Source: an uncultured Lachnospiraceae bacterium
GTDB taxonomy: Bacteria > Bacillota > Clostridia > Lachnospirales > Lachnospiraceae
NCBI GenBank assembly: GCA_910584115.1
Contig: CAJTYN010000016.1
Location: forward strand, 1-30,114
Length of the DNA: 30,114 nt
Direction of reading: 5' to 3'
Part shown: positions 22,951-29,550 of the stretch, one piece after another
Position numbering within the stretch: the stretch's first letter is position 1
Layout: every line of letters begins with the position of its first letter
Position numbers and translations under genes: made by a program
The notes under the pieces: model-generated
Told to the model about the DNA's origin: nothing
The model's database searches: none
Seen by the model: the letters and a program-made list of their open reading frames with translations, nothing else

Positions 22951-23877
22951 CTATCCTATATTCATATCCCGCATTACCTTAACCATTCCCTTTTCCGTGA
23001 CCTCACCGTAAACTGCTGCTGTATTAATATAGACATTCACGGCACCCCGCAGCCCGTAAGGCGTATTGGCAACCCCGCCTAACAGCTTCAAGACTCCTTC
23101 ATCCAGCCCATACTGCCCGAAGATGCTTTTGATATCTTCTATTTTGATATCTCTTGTCTGTACCTGCTTCCGCATGCCGACGCGGGAAAACAGCTGTGCA
23201 AAATCTGCTTTGCCGCTGCCACGCAGCTTGCTGTAAACCTCCTCATTACCCACCAGTGCGATGCCGACGCCGCTCTCATCTGACATACAGCGCAGGTGAT
23301 TAAGCGCCCGGACCGTCAGATGCTGCGCTTCGTCCACAATCAGGACCCTACCGCTTCCCTTAAGCCTGTCAACAATCTCTGCCGTAAGCCGCCTTGCAAC
23401 CCGCTCCCTTACTCCCATTTGTGCCGCGATCAGTTCATTAACCCCTGTTATGCTCGAATAAGTCGGTGAAATCGTGATCAGCAATGCCAGGCTGTCATTC
23501 TTTACATACTCACGTACAGTACTTGTCTTACCAACTCCTGCATCCCCATAGACTACCGCGATCACGCCCCGCAGGTGTGCATAAGCGATCGTATTATAGA
23601 CAGTCCTGCTAATTGATGTCTCCGCAAAATCCGGTGCCTTCGGTGCCACTGCTTTCTTCGCATGCATATCTAGCAGTGCCCTGATCTTTGGGATCATTGT
23701 ATGCGGTGTCTTATACTTTCCCGCCAGGAAACTGCTGACCAGCCCGTCAGATATCCCCAGCTCCTGCCCAACAGCTTTCTGTGTCTTGCCGCTTTTTGCT
23801 ATGTACTCCCGCAGGCTCTCGATCGCGCACTGGTAATCTACCTGCTCATCCATTCCTTTATCCAATGTTACATCCAT
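22951..23877 (-). CDS. MuB-like transposition target-selection ATPase
   Basis: 308 residues, MDVTLDKGMDEQVDYQCAIES, with AGGAGGG before the ATG. An N-terminal helix-turn-helix (about 22-60, REYIAKSGKTQKAVGQELG...) precedes an AAA+ domain with Walker A GDAGVGKTS (111-119) and Walker B VLIVDEAQH (178-186). A C-terminal region follows that resembles MuB. MuB binds DNA as an ATP-dependent filament, brings target DNA to MuA and gives target immunity. The length is near that of MuB (312). Two small genes separate it from the MuA-like gene, unlike Mu where A and B are adjacent. Confidence 0.95.
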   Translation of the reverse strand: MDVTLDKGMDEQVDYQCAIESLREYIAKSGKTQKAVGQELGISDGLVSSFLAGKYKTPHTMIPKIRALLDMHAKKAVAPKAPDFAETSISRTVYNTIAYAHLRGVIAVVYGDAGVGKTSTVREYVKNDSLALLITISPTYSSITGVNELIAAQMGVRERVARRLTAEIVDRLKGSGRVLIVDEAQHLTVRALNHLRCMSDESGVGIALVGNEEVYSKLRGSGKADFAQLFSRVGMRKQVQTRDIKIEDIKSIFGQYGLDEGVLKLLGGVANTPYGLRGAVNVYINTAAVYGEVTEKGMVKVMRDMNIG

Positions 23878-23901
23878 CCTTTTACCCTCCTACGTTAAAT
23901 C

Positions 23902-24204
23902 TCAGTTTAGCTGACTAAGCACCCACTCAAGGTCTTCAACCATCTGGCCTGTAAAGTTATGCGGATAATAGCTTGTCGCTTTTATCTCTTCAATTCGCTT
24001 GATTATCTTCTCATGCATATTTTCATATTCCGCCAAGCGGTTAAAACAATGCTGAATCCCACACTCGCTACATTCCTGTTCACATTGAAATTCACAATAG
24101 TCTAAGCAACCGTCATAATCATCTATTTCGCCGTCCCTGCCAATACTGCACAGTGCTCGTGGAATATATGTTTCATCATCAATTTTTACCGTCAGTCTCT
24201 TCAT
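23902..24204 (-). CDS. Small cysteine-rich protein between MuA and MuB
   Basis: 100 residues from ATG 24204 (GGAGG five bases upstream); the GTG two codons earlier overlaps that site. Seven cysteines lie at 19, 33, 37, 41, 45, 48 and 53 (CLDYCEFQCEQECSECGIQHC), so a zinc or iron-sulphur site is likely. An N-terminal strand MKRLTVKIDDETYIPRA and a C-terminal helical section EYENMHEKIIKRIEEI frame it. The gene is more AT-rich than its neighbours. Not part of the Mu core; likely a late addition (moron) whose role is unknown. Confidence 0.75.
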   Translation of the reverse strand: MKRLTVKIDDETYIPRALCSIGRDGEIDDYDGCLDYCEFQCEQECSECGIQHCFNRLAEYENMHEKIIKRIEEIKATSYYPHNFTGQMVEDLEWVLSQLN

Positions 24205-24217
24205 AGCCACCTCCGCT

Positions 24218-24231
24218 AAAGTTCAATTTAA
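24218..24231. repeat. 14-bp direct repeat, copy 1 (AAAGTTCAATTTAA)
   Basis: This 14-base sequence occurs again, identically, at 24541-24554, bracketing the small P-loop gene. Each copy covers the end of one gene and the start of the next gene's ribosome binding region. This suggests that the enclosed segment was inserted or duplicated by recombination. Confidence 0.7.
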
Positions 24232-24527
24232 GAGTCTAGCTTATCCATTACAATGCTATCTACTTCAACACCAGCCGCAAGCATCCTAATGAGTGCGTCT
24301 GCATTGTCAATATAAAACCTTTTGACTCCTCTTTTGTTATATCTCTTTGCAAGAAATTCTGAAAATGTCAGCGGGTATGCTATTCTCATATCCATTTCTT
24401 TCGCCATCCTATTGATTTCGCATGCACACCTACTATCAGGACAAACAATATATCCGCCATGCTTATAACACCTTTCAATAAGTTCCGTTGTCTTCCCTGC
24501 CCGTGGTGGTCTCAATATTATTTTCAT
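24228..24527 (-). CDS. Mini P-loop protein between MuA and MuB
   Basis: 99 residues from ATG 24527 (GGAGG five bases upstream). Residues 5-14 (LRPPRAGKTTEL) form a P-loop with GKT but without the leading glycine of Walker A. RFYIDNADA (70-78) looks like a Walker B strand. Cysteines at 20, 29, 34 and 36 may bind metal. At 99 residues it is too short for a complete ATPase and may be a truncated or specialised nucleotide-binding protein. It is AT-rich relative to MuA and MuB and bracketed by 14-bp direct repeats. Confidence 0.7.
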   Translation of the reverse strand: MKIILRPPRAGKTTELIERCYKHGGYIVCPDSRCACEINRMAKEMDMRIAYPLTFSEFLAKRYNKRGVKRFYIDNADALIRMLAAGVEVDSIVMDKLDS

Positions 24528-24540
24528 CTTCGCCTCCATC

Positions 24541-24554
24541 AAAGTTCAATTTAA
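24541..24554. repeat. 14-bp direct repeat, copy 2
   Basis: Identical to the copy at 24218-24231. It holds the last codons and stop of the transposase gene (TAA within the repeat), so any insertion left the transposase stop intact. Confidence 0.7.
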
Positions 24555-26503
24555 CCTTCCTTCATATCCCGCAGCCGTTCCACGGCCATCGTATAATCAA
24601 TCGGATCATCATCAAAGCCGACAGCCTTCTGTAGCTGCTCCACTGCTTTTTCATCCAGCGCGTGTATCTTAACAATACTCGGATCCGGCCTGCATCCGTC
24701 TTCCTCTATGTTCCGTTCTGCCTGCCACATGATCAAATCAAGCTCATCAAAGCTCTTATTGACATTGATATCCACCCAATCCTGTACAGCCCGCGCATAC
24801 TTCCTGTTCTTATGTATCTGTTCTTTTACTTTATCTTTATCCGCAAAATAACTGAGCGAATCTGTCTGTTGTGCCGTACACAGGAACCTGTCGTGATCGT
24901 CATATACCCGTACTTCCCGCAGATCGTCCGGATTATACCGTACATAAACCTTTCTGTTGATGTGGTAAAAATTAAGCTCCGTACTGTTGAAAGGCACCTT
25001 CTCGCCATACAGGGTGACATATACACCGTCACGCGTGACTTTCTGCATCCGCGTATTGCGCAGCATCATCAGATTCAGCTGCTCTGGCGTCGCGATCCGC
25101 TGCTCCGTGAGGCAGGCTGCATATACCTGGTCAGGCGTCCTGCCATCCATCCCTACGCCGTAATGCTTATGCTTGTTAAATATCCCCTCTATATACATGT
25201 CAACGTATTTGATAAACTCTGGAAGGAGTATAAAGTTTTCCGCATCCTTCCCCGTCTTTTTCAAACGTTCCGGTCGCTCTGCGATCGTGCCGCCCGTATA
25301 TCCCTCGAACATCTTAGAAAAGCCATTTTTCACATCCAAAAACGCCCTCTCTATAATCTTCGCCCTTGCGTTCCTGACCATCGCCGTGGTAAACTCTATG
25401 CCCAGGTTCTGTAAGATCGTCGGAATCTCATGCTCCTCTTTTGCCAGCTTCCTGCTCTTCCGGAATCCTCTGCCACCGATGTCAAATGTCAGAAACTCAC
25501 GGCCGTTGTCAGACAGGATCCGTTTCGGAATGCCATACTTCTCGATCGCCCTTCTTAATGCGATCAGCGTAGCCGACGAACTAGGGCTTAAGGTCACGTA
25601 CCATCCTACAAACTTACGGCTGCGGACATCCTGAAACGCTGTCAGATACACGCGGACCGGCTTCTCATGCTTTCCATCATTGACAAATACGTCAAACGTA
25701 TGGTTATCGCACACCCAGATATCATTGCCCTGCAGGTCCTCATATGTCCGGTGGATATACGGCAGCATCTTGTCTGTGCAGGCTTTCATTCCCTCCCGGC
25801 ACAATACTAATGCTGCAGGCGGTATGCTCCGCAGGATCTCACGTGCAAAACTCTGTGGCGATGCCAGCGGTAATAAATCTTCTTTGTGTTCATGCTTAAG
25901 ATAACTCTCTGTTAGATCCATACACTTACGCACCCCTTTCTTGCTTTCATCTAAGTAATAACTTGTAAAAACAGCAAAAACTTCATCTGGAACCGCTTTT
26001 TTGTGGTTCCCATGCTTACCCCGCCCGTCAATCAACGCAGCCTCGCCCTGCTCCCGCAATGCCTTGTCCTTGCGCTGGATCATCCTGACCGACAGCTGCA
26101 TCTCCGGGTACTGCTCCTGTAGCCTTTCCAAGAATATCTTGTCAAGTTCTTTTTTCTTCCCTTCCTGGCTGCGAAAGGCCCGCCATTCTCCGATCGTCTT
26201 TTTCCAAAAAGCCACCTCCCTGCGTTCGCATTCGCTCATTTCTTCCAATGTCGGGAGTGCCTGGGGCTTTTCTGACCTCATTTCTTTGATGCCGTTCTTC
26301 CGATCCTGTTCGCGCTTATATTTACTGTACAGTTTCGGATCTAATGCGCTTGTCGGAATCTGGTAAGAAAACCCACTGACGCCACCCCGTCCTTTTTCAG
26401 CAGATCCAAAAGCCTGGATCTTTCCCTCCGAAATTTGCTGCCGTATGTACCGGGAAGTCCTCCCTGTAAGTTTTGCATACTCAGATACTGTTAATGATTC
26501 CAT
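24551..26503 (-). CDS. MuA-like DDE transposase
   Basis: 650 residues, close to MuA (663). Domains in order: an N-terminal winged helix/HTH that likely binds the operator/enhancer (about 1-60, SLTVSEYAKLTGRTSRYIRQQI). End-binding HTH domains follow (about 90-250). The rve-type catalytic core has D266 in WVCDNHTFDVFV, D332 in ILSDNGREF and E385 in AKIIERAFLDV. A beta barrel/MuB-contact C-terminal region closes it (PFNSTELNFYHINRKVYVRYNPDDLREVRVYD). The likely binding sites are the ATTGCGGAAC repeats at the right end. AGGGAATGG precedes the start, which shares a base with a short upstream reading frame (TAATG). Confidence 0.97.
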   Translation of the reverse strand: MESLTVSEYAKLTGRTSRYIRQQISEGKIQAFGSAEKGRGGVSGFSYQIPTSALDPKLYSKYKREQDRKNGIKEMRSEKPQALPTLEEMSECERREVAFWKKTIGEWRAFRSQEGKKKELDKIFLERLQEQYPEMQLSVRMIQRKDKALREQGEAALIDGRGKHGNHKKAVPDEVFAVFTSYYLDESKKGVRKCMDLTESYLKHEHKEDLLPLASPQSFAREILRSIPPAALVLCREGMKACTDKMLPYIHRTYEDLQGNDIWVCDNHTFDVFVNDGKHEKPVRVYLTAFQDVRSRKFVGWYVTLSPSSSATLIALRRAIEKYGIPKRILSDNGREFLTFDIGGRGFRKSRKLAKEEHEIPTILQNLGIEFTTAMVRNARAKIIERAFLDVKNGFSKMFEGYTGGTIAERPERLKKTGKDAENFILLPEFIKYVDMYIEGIFNKHKHYGVGMDGRTPDQVYAACLTEQRIATPEQLNLMMLRNTRMQKVTRDGVYVTLYGEKVPFNSTELNFYHINRKVYVRYNPDDLREVRVYDDHDRFLCTAQQTDSLSYFADKDKVKEQIHKNRKYARAVQDWVDINVNKSFDELDLIMWQAERNIEEDGCRPDPSIVKIHALDEKAVEQLQKAVGFDDDPIDYTMAVERLRDMKEG

Positions 26504-26619
26504 TACATCACCATTCCCTCTTTACTATGCCGCCCACCTGTGATACAGTAGACTTGTCCAGATTTGATGAAGTCGGTGCCTTTCGCGTAGGCGTCGGCTT
26601 CTTTTTCGCTTAACTTACT
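26503..26619 (-). CDS. Start-less reading frame ending at the transposase start
   Basis: The frame reads SKLSEKEADAYAKGTDFIKS then GQVYCITGGRHSKEGMVM and ends TAATG, overlapping the transposase ATG by one base, as coupled genes do. The composition looks protein-like, but no ATG, GTG or TTG lies in frame; upstream it stays open inside the 79-residue gene, in the -1 frame. It may be a remnant, the product of a frameshift, or start at an unusual codon. There is no classical slippery heptamer in the overlap. Treat as tentative. Confidence 0.3.
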   Translation of the reverse strand, partial: SKLSEKEADAYAKGTDFIKSGQVYCITGGRHSKEGMVM

Positions 26620-26849
26620 GTCCTGTATGCCAAAAGAATTCTTCTGGCATCCTCCAGAATGTTCATAGCTTCCTGCATTGTAGTTCTTCCTGGATGTTCT
26701 GTGATAGCCTTGATCACATTAAATACAGCATCTACATGTTCCGACGCTAGGAAATTATAATCTTCATAGATAGCGTCAAATATTTCCTCCCATGGATTCA
26801 CCCGTTTCCTGCTTTCAGATATCTGAGCATTCTGCCTTGTCTCTCCCAT
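26610..26849 (-). CDS. Small early protein of unknown function (79 residues)
   Basis: ATG 26849 follows GAGGAGCG by about nine bases; the upstream codons to 26882 lie in the repeat element. The 79-residue protein begins MGETRQNAQISESRKRVNPWE and is helical (EIFDAIYEDYNFLASEHVDAVFNVIKAITEH). No family is recognised. It is one of the short early genes between the regulators and the transposase. Its leader carries the 65-base hairpin repeat. Confidence 0.7.
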   Translation of the reverse strand: MGETRQNAQISESRKRVNPWEEIFDAIYEDYNFLASEHVDAVFNVIKAITEHPGRTTMQEAMNILEDARRILLAYRTVS

Positions 26850-26867
26850 CTTCCCACGCTCCTCTCC

Positions 26868-26932
26868 GGCCTGCCTCGTCAATGCCGGTAGGCCATCCCC
26901 GGCAGACAGCGGACTACTCCGCTGTTTCGGCT
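26868..26932. repeat. 65-bp hairpin repeat, copy A
   Basis: This copy matches 27478-27542 at 62 of 65 positions. It contains a hairpin with 8-base arms (ACAGCGGA/TCCGCTGT on the minus strand) and a second GCCGG/CCGGC stem. The three differing bases lie in the loop of the first hairpin; the arms are conserved. It starts at the stop codon of the 64-residue gene and ends just upstream of the ribosome binding site of the 79-residue gene. Confidence 0.75.
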
Positions 26933-27125
26933 AGTTCTTTTCCAGTCTTTCCATGATCCTGCGCGTTGATGCCTTCTGATAGACCATACTGTCCGGCTTT
27001 CCCTTCGGCACCCTTACTTTTCCGAGTTCCCGGCAGGTCTCCTGCATCTGTGCCTCTGCATAAGTCATTCCTGCTGCCGTGGCAGATTTATGAAATGTCC
27101 CCAGGTCGCTCTTCTTTCGTCCCAT
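26931..27125 (-). CDS. Small early protein of unknown function (64 residues)
   Basis: 64 residues, MGRKKSDLGTFHKSATAAGM, with GGAGGGGGGAGACAGGG before the ATG. It is basic and probably helical (YAEAQMQETCRELGKVRVPKGKPDSMVYQKASTRR). It ends at the start of the repeat copy A. No family is recognised. A small DNA-binding or host-takeover protein of the early region would be in line with its place, but this is only position-based. Confidence 0.7.
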   Translation of the reverse strand: MGRKKSDLGTFHKSATAAGMTYAEAQMQETCRELGKVRVPKGKPDSMVYQKASTRRIMERLEKN

Positions 27126-27148
27126 CCCTGTCTCCCCCCTCCGTCTGC

Positions 27149-27355
27149 CTATATCATTGCATTGACCACATCCAGTATGAGCGCCGCCCCGGAATCACAC
27201 TCAACGTTGACCCTTTTCTCATACCCGGAAACGTACCTTACGATCACTTCCCCGCTATCTTCTGACAATACCAGCTTGTCCATGTCATAGCCCGCCCTAG
27301 TCGCTTTCATGAGGATCGACAGCCTCCCCACGATATCCTTCTTGTTCTCTTCCAT
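27149..27355 (-). CDS. Small early protein of unknown function (68 residues)
   Basis: 68 residues, MEENKKDIVGRLSILMKATRAGYDM, with AGGAGGG before the ATG. The second half is beta-rich (LVLSEDSGEVIVRYVSGYEKRVNVECDSGAALILDVV). I know similar short proteins of this type from Firmicute phages, without function. It is packed with its neighbours: the 32-residue membrane peptide ends nine bases upstream. Confidence 0.75.
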   Translation of the reverse strand: MEENKKDIVGRLSILMKATRAGYDMDKLVLSEDSGEVIVRYVSGYEKRVNVECDSGAALILDVVNAMI

Positions 27356-27364
27356 ATAACCCTC

Positions 27365-27463
27365 CTATCCTGCTACCATGAGTATGTATAACGCCGCCAG
27401 TAACAGTATGATAGATATGACTGCGGCAGCATCCTGTATAGCCTCAATGATCTTTTCTTTCAT
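27365..27463 (-). CDS. 32-residue membrane microprotein
   Basis: ATG 27463 has AAAGGAAA upstream. The 32 residues begin MKEKIIEAIQDAAAVISI and continue as one membrane segment (about 14-30, AVISIILLLAALYILMV). The stop lies nine bases before the next gene's ATG, so coupling is likely. Tiny single-span proteins of this sort may modulate membrane enzymes. The size makes annotation uncertain, but the ribosome binding site and packing support it. Confidence 0.55.
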   Translation of the reverse strand: MKEKIIEAIQDAAAVISIILLLAALYILMVAG

Positions 27464-27477
27464 ACTGTTTCCTTTCT

Positions 27478-27542
27478 GGCCTGCCTCGTCAATGCCGGTA
27501 GGCCATCCCCGGCAGACAGCGGATCATTCCGCTGTTTCGGCT
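27478..27542. repeat. 65-bp hairpin repeat, copy B
   Basis: See copy A at 26868-26932. Here the repeat directly precedes the ribosome binding site of the 32-residue gene. Its first hairpin has the same stem with a different loop. Both copies end in GGCAGGCC (minus strand), immediately upstream of a purine-rich ribosome binding site. Confidence 0.75.
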
Positions 27543-27569
27543 GTTCAACTATCCGCGTAATAAAATGTG

Positions 27570-27578
27570 TGCTATACT
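27570..27578 (+). promoter_or_regulatory. Extended -10 promoter for the plus-strand gene
   Basis: TGC-TATACT is a near-perfect extended -10 element (TGnTATACT). No clear -35 lies 17 bases upstream, which extended -10 promoters can do without. The predicted start near 27585 puts a small CAGCC-TAC-GGCTG hairpin (27587-27599) at the extreme 5' end of the mRNA, which might stabilise it. Confidence 0.6.
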
Positions 27579-27624
27579 CTTCCTACCAGCCTACGGCTGA
27601 ATACATAAGAAAGGAGGCGCTGTC

Positions 27625-27855
27625 ATGAGGCGGTACCAACCTCCATTCAATGGAAAACGCTATCTGTTGAACCTTAATACCGGTGAAATCCACGACCTGG
27701 AGCAGGAAACACCACAGTGTAAAATCGATGAAATCTCCCCAGACCACATCTATACCAGTGATGATTATCTTGACATCCAGGCTGAAGCCGGAATGCACAG
27801 GCTTGTCTTTGCAAATGGTTGCCATTACTGCAACCGTTCCAAAGATACCGGATAG
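27625..27855 (+). CDS. Plus-strand accessory protein with CxxC motif
   Basis: 76 residues, MRRYQPPFNGKRYLLNLNTGE, with AAAGGAGGCG before the ATG. The pattern YLLNLNTGEIHDLEQETPQCKIDEISPDHIY with a late GCHYC (Cys 66 and 69, plus Cys 32) resembles a family of small proteins on phages and conjugative elements; I know of no function. It reads against its neighbours and ends 31 bases inside the 3' end of the 176-residue minus-strand gene (tail to tail). Its own promoter suggests expression in the lysogen. A minus-strand ORF opposite it is a shadow. Confidence 0.75.
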   Translation: MRRYQPPFNGKRYLLNLNTGEIHDLEQETPQCKIDEISPDHIYTSDDYLDIQAEAGMHRLVFANGCHYCNRSKDTG

Positions 27856-28355
27856 CGTCCTTCGCGGGCTGCAGTGATTATGAGCTGCAGCTCTTCTTCC
27901 GTAAATTCGGAATTCAGCAATTCGATGAACTCTTCCCGTGTCTTCAGCGTATGCACGATCGGCCATATGCTGTATGCAAAACCTTTAGCATCTGTAAATG
28001 CCTGGAATACCTGAAACCTTGTTAAAGTCTTCTTTTCTTCTCCGGGCGGCACATTTATCTGGCACTTTTTCGGTATGTGGAACTTTTCTACCGCTTTCTT
28101 TATGCTCTCTTGAGATACTTTAACTTCTGCCATGGATATCATCCGCTTCATTTCACCATATCCCATTTCTTCGTGTAATCTGACACTGACTGCGCCAGGA
28201 CATGGCATGCCCGAAATCCTTTGTGTTATAGCCTCAATTTCTTTCAGGTCATCAATAAAAATCCTTGCTCTTTCATGAGCTATTTTGAGATCATCCGAAT
28301 TAATTCTGAGCGTTGCGCCAAAGATCTCATGCACTTGTTTTTCTGTCTTATCCAT
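27825..28355 (-). CDS. Early helical protein of unknown function (176 residues)
   Basis: ATG 28355 is preferred over the ATG at 28361: GAGGAGG lies seven bases upstream of it but only one base from the other. The start overlaps the stop of the HTH gene by a few bases. The protein begins MDKTEKQVHEIFGATLRINSD and is largely helical, with an N-terminal region containing ISGMPCPGAVSVRLHEEMGYGEMKRMISMAE. I do not recognise a family. It is the first gene after the two HTH regulators. Confidence 0.75.
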   Translation of the reverse strand: MDKTEKQVHEIFGATLRINSDDLKIAHERARIFIDDLKEIEAITQRISGMPCPGAVSVRLHEEMGYGEMKRMISMAEVKVSQESIKKAVEKFHIPKKCQINVPPGEEKKTLTRFQVFQAFTDAKGFAYSIWPIVHTLKTREEFIELLNSEFTEEELQLIITAAREGRYPVSLERLQ

Positions 28356-28357
28356 CC

Positions 28358-28702
28358 TCATACCTCCTCAAAAAGTTCTTCCATACTGCATTTAAATACC
28401 TTTGCGATCTGCCGTCCTAATACCATTGTTGGCACCTTTGATCCGCGTTCGATCTGCGCCAGCATCGACCGGCCTATGCCTATCTCGTCTGCCAGATCAT
28501 CCTGCGTCATCTTAGCCTGATTCCTTCTTGACCTGATCCCGTCACCGATATTCCCGACTTCTGCCCTATAGTCCGGATCCGTCAGCGTTCTCACCACTTC
28601 ATTTGTCTGATCGCCTGTGACTTCTTCCCGTAATGCCTGCAGATCTAAGATCTCCTTGTCCAACTCTTCTACCCAGCGGTCTATCATTTTATCTCTAAGC
28701 AT
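28358..28702 (-). CDS. XRE-family regulator with N-terminal extension
   Basis: 114 residues, MLRDKMIDRWVEELDKEILDL, with AGGAGGG before the ATG. Residues about 53-110 form an HTH_3 domain (IGDGIRSRRNQAKMTQDDLADEIGIGRSMLAQIERG). The first 50 residues are an added helical region. The HTH domain is close to that of the neighbouring 64-residue regulator (QIERGSKVPTMVLGRQIAK against QIERGTKVPTVILGAEIAK), so the pair probably arose by duplication. It likely acts as a Ner/Cro-type early regulator. Confidence 0.88.
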   Translation of the reverse strand: MLRDKMIDRWVEELDKEILDLQALREEVTGDQTNEVVRTLTDPDYRAEVGNIGDGIRSRRNQAKMTQDDLADEIGIGRSMLAQIERGSKVPTMVLGRQIAKVFKCSMEELFEEV

Positions 28703-28711
28703 CGTACCCTC

Positions 28712-28906
28712 CTATACCTGCACCAAATCATTCAGGTCACACTGTAAGATTTTTGCAATTTCCGCACCTAGGATTACCGTCGGAACCTTCGTTCCACGTT
28801 CGATCTGGCAGATCATCGGTACCGAAACGCCTACTGCGGAGGCAAGATCATTCTGGCTCATGTTAAGTCCCTTTCTCTTATTCCTGATATTTTCACCTAT
28901 ACTCAT
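28712..28906 (-). CDS. Cro/Ner-like regulator (64 residues)
   Basis: 64 residues, MSIGENIRNKRKGLNMSQND, with AAAGGAG before the ATG. It consists of little more than an HTH_3 domain (about residues 5-60). It is the first gene after the early promoter, the place of ner in Mu or cro in lambda. It is expected to damp both the early and repressor promoters. Similar to the adjacent 114-residue regulator. Confidence 0.9.
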   Translation of the reverse strand: MSIGENIRNKRKGLNMSQNDLASAVGVSVPMICQIERGTKVPTVILGAEIAKILQCDLNDLVQV

Positions 28907-28930
28907 ACAATTCTCCTTTCTATCCTTGTG

Positions 28931-29014
28931 TTAACCGTGGTAAAATAACCATAAAGTGTTACCTGTAGTTAATAATATCACTAAGTTCAGTTATTTTCAA
29001 TATGAAAAATAACT
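28931..29014. promoter_or_regulatory. Operator cluster between repressor and early genes
   Basis: Partial dyads occur at 28931-28943 (TTAACCGTGGTAA) and 28959-28972 (TTACCTGTAGTTAA), the latter covering the early transcription start. A larger dyad, with arms AGTTATTTT(C) and (G)AAAAATAACT, spans 28989-29014 and overlaps the -35 box. A fourth half-site AGTTATTTT lies at 29021-29029, close to the repressor start. Repressor and Cro-like proteins probably compete here. Assignment of each site is not possible from sequence alone. Confidence 0.55.
28972..29000 (-). promoter_or_regulatory. Early promoter for the lytic operon
   Basis: On the minus strand TTGAAA (29000-28995), a 17-base spacer and TATTAT (28977-28972) form a good sigma-70/A promoter. 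Transcription should start near 28966, about 60 bases before the first early gene. It faces the repressor gene, so repressor binding nearby can shut it off. Confidence 0.75.
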
Positions 29015-29043
29015 TTTCTTAGTTATTTTTGTAAGGAGGAGAT

Positions 29044-29451
29044 ATGTATTCACCAGAAAATCTTGCAAACAATATTCGCGAAATAGCAAAGAAAAACAAA
29101 ATTTCACAAAAGGACTTATTAGCAAAGTGTGATCTCGGTGTAAATACCATTACAAGACTTTCAAATGGCACCGACATACTAACTAAAAATCTAGTAAAAA
29201 TTGCAGACGAATTAAATTGCTCCATCGATTATTTGGTTGGCAGATCTAATCATATGAAAATTTCACAAAACAATTTTTCTCCAGATGAAATACTCTTTAT
29301 AGAAAAATTCCATTCTATATCAAAAGAGAATCAGGACGAAATTCTTCATATATTGAATTACAAGTACGATCAGTACCAAAAGAAAAAAATGAGACTATCA
29401 TCCACTTCCGAATCCGAGACGACGAATGATGTTCATGACATGCTTGCATGA
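29044..29451 (+). CDS. Phage repressor (XRE family)
   Basis: 135 residues, MYSPENLANNIREIAKKNKIS, with AAGGAGGAG before the ATG. An HTH_3 domain (about residues 6-66, SQKDLLAKCDLGVNTITRLSNG) is followed by a helical region (FSPDEILFIEKFHSISKENQDEILHIL) for dimerisation and a polar tail. No LexA-type protease domain is present, so induction need not depend on RecA cleavage. The gene is AT-rich relative to the phage body and reads outward, toward the phage end, opposite to the early operon, like c in Mu. Confidence 0.92.
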   Translation: MYSPENLANNIREIAKKNKISQKDLLAKCDLGVNTITRLSNGTDILTKNLVKIADELNCSIDYLVGRSNHMKISQNNFSPDEILFIEKFHSISKENQDEILHILNYKYDQYQKKKMRLSSTSESETTNDVHDMLA

Positions 29452-29453
29452 TG

Positions 29454-29478
29454 TTAAAAAGGTTTTAAAACAGTTTAA
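29454..29478. repeat. Phased TTAA array D, after the repressor gene
   Basis: TTAA cores start at 29454, 29465 and 29475 (spaced 11 and 10), with a TGTAAA about 10 bases on. The units (GTTAAAAAGG, TTTTAAAACAG, TTTAAAATGC) closely resemble those near 13690 and 18875. The array lies just beyond the repressor stop, at the inner edge of the end region. Confidence 0.45.
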
Positions 29479-29550
29479 AATGCTTGTAAATCGCTCTAAT
29501 TCCATAGCCATTTTGAAATAAATTTTCTGTTTATACAAATAACATATATA

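Noticed and set aside
26868..26932. Repeat hairpins as transcription terminators
   Set aside because: No T-run follows the stems on either strand, and they lie right upstream of ribosome binding sites.
26868..27542. The 65-bp repeats as the first units of a CRISPR array
   Set aside because: Only two copies, 610 bases apart with genes between, imperfect, with internal hairpins; no spacers or cas genes.
27583..27966. 127-residue minus-strand ORF
   Set aside because: It covers the plus-strand gene at 27625-27855, which has a promoter and good ribosome binding site, and the end of the 176-residue gene. Its own start has no site. It is a shadow.
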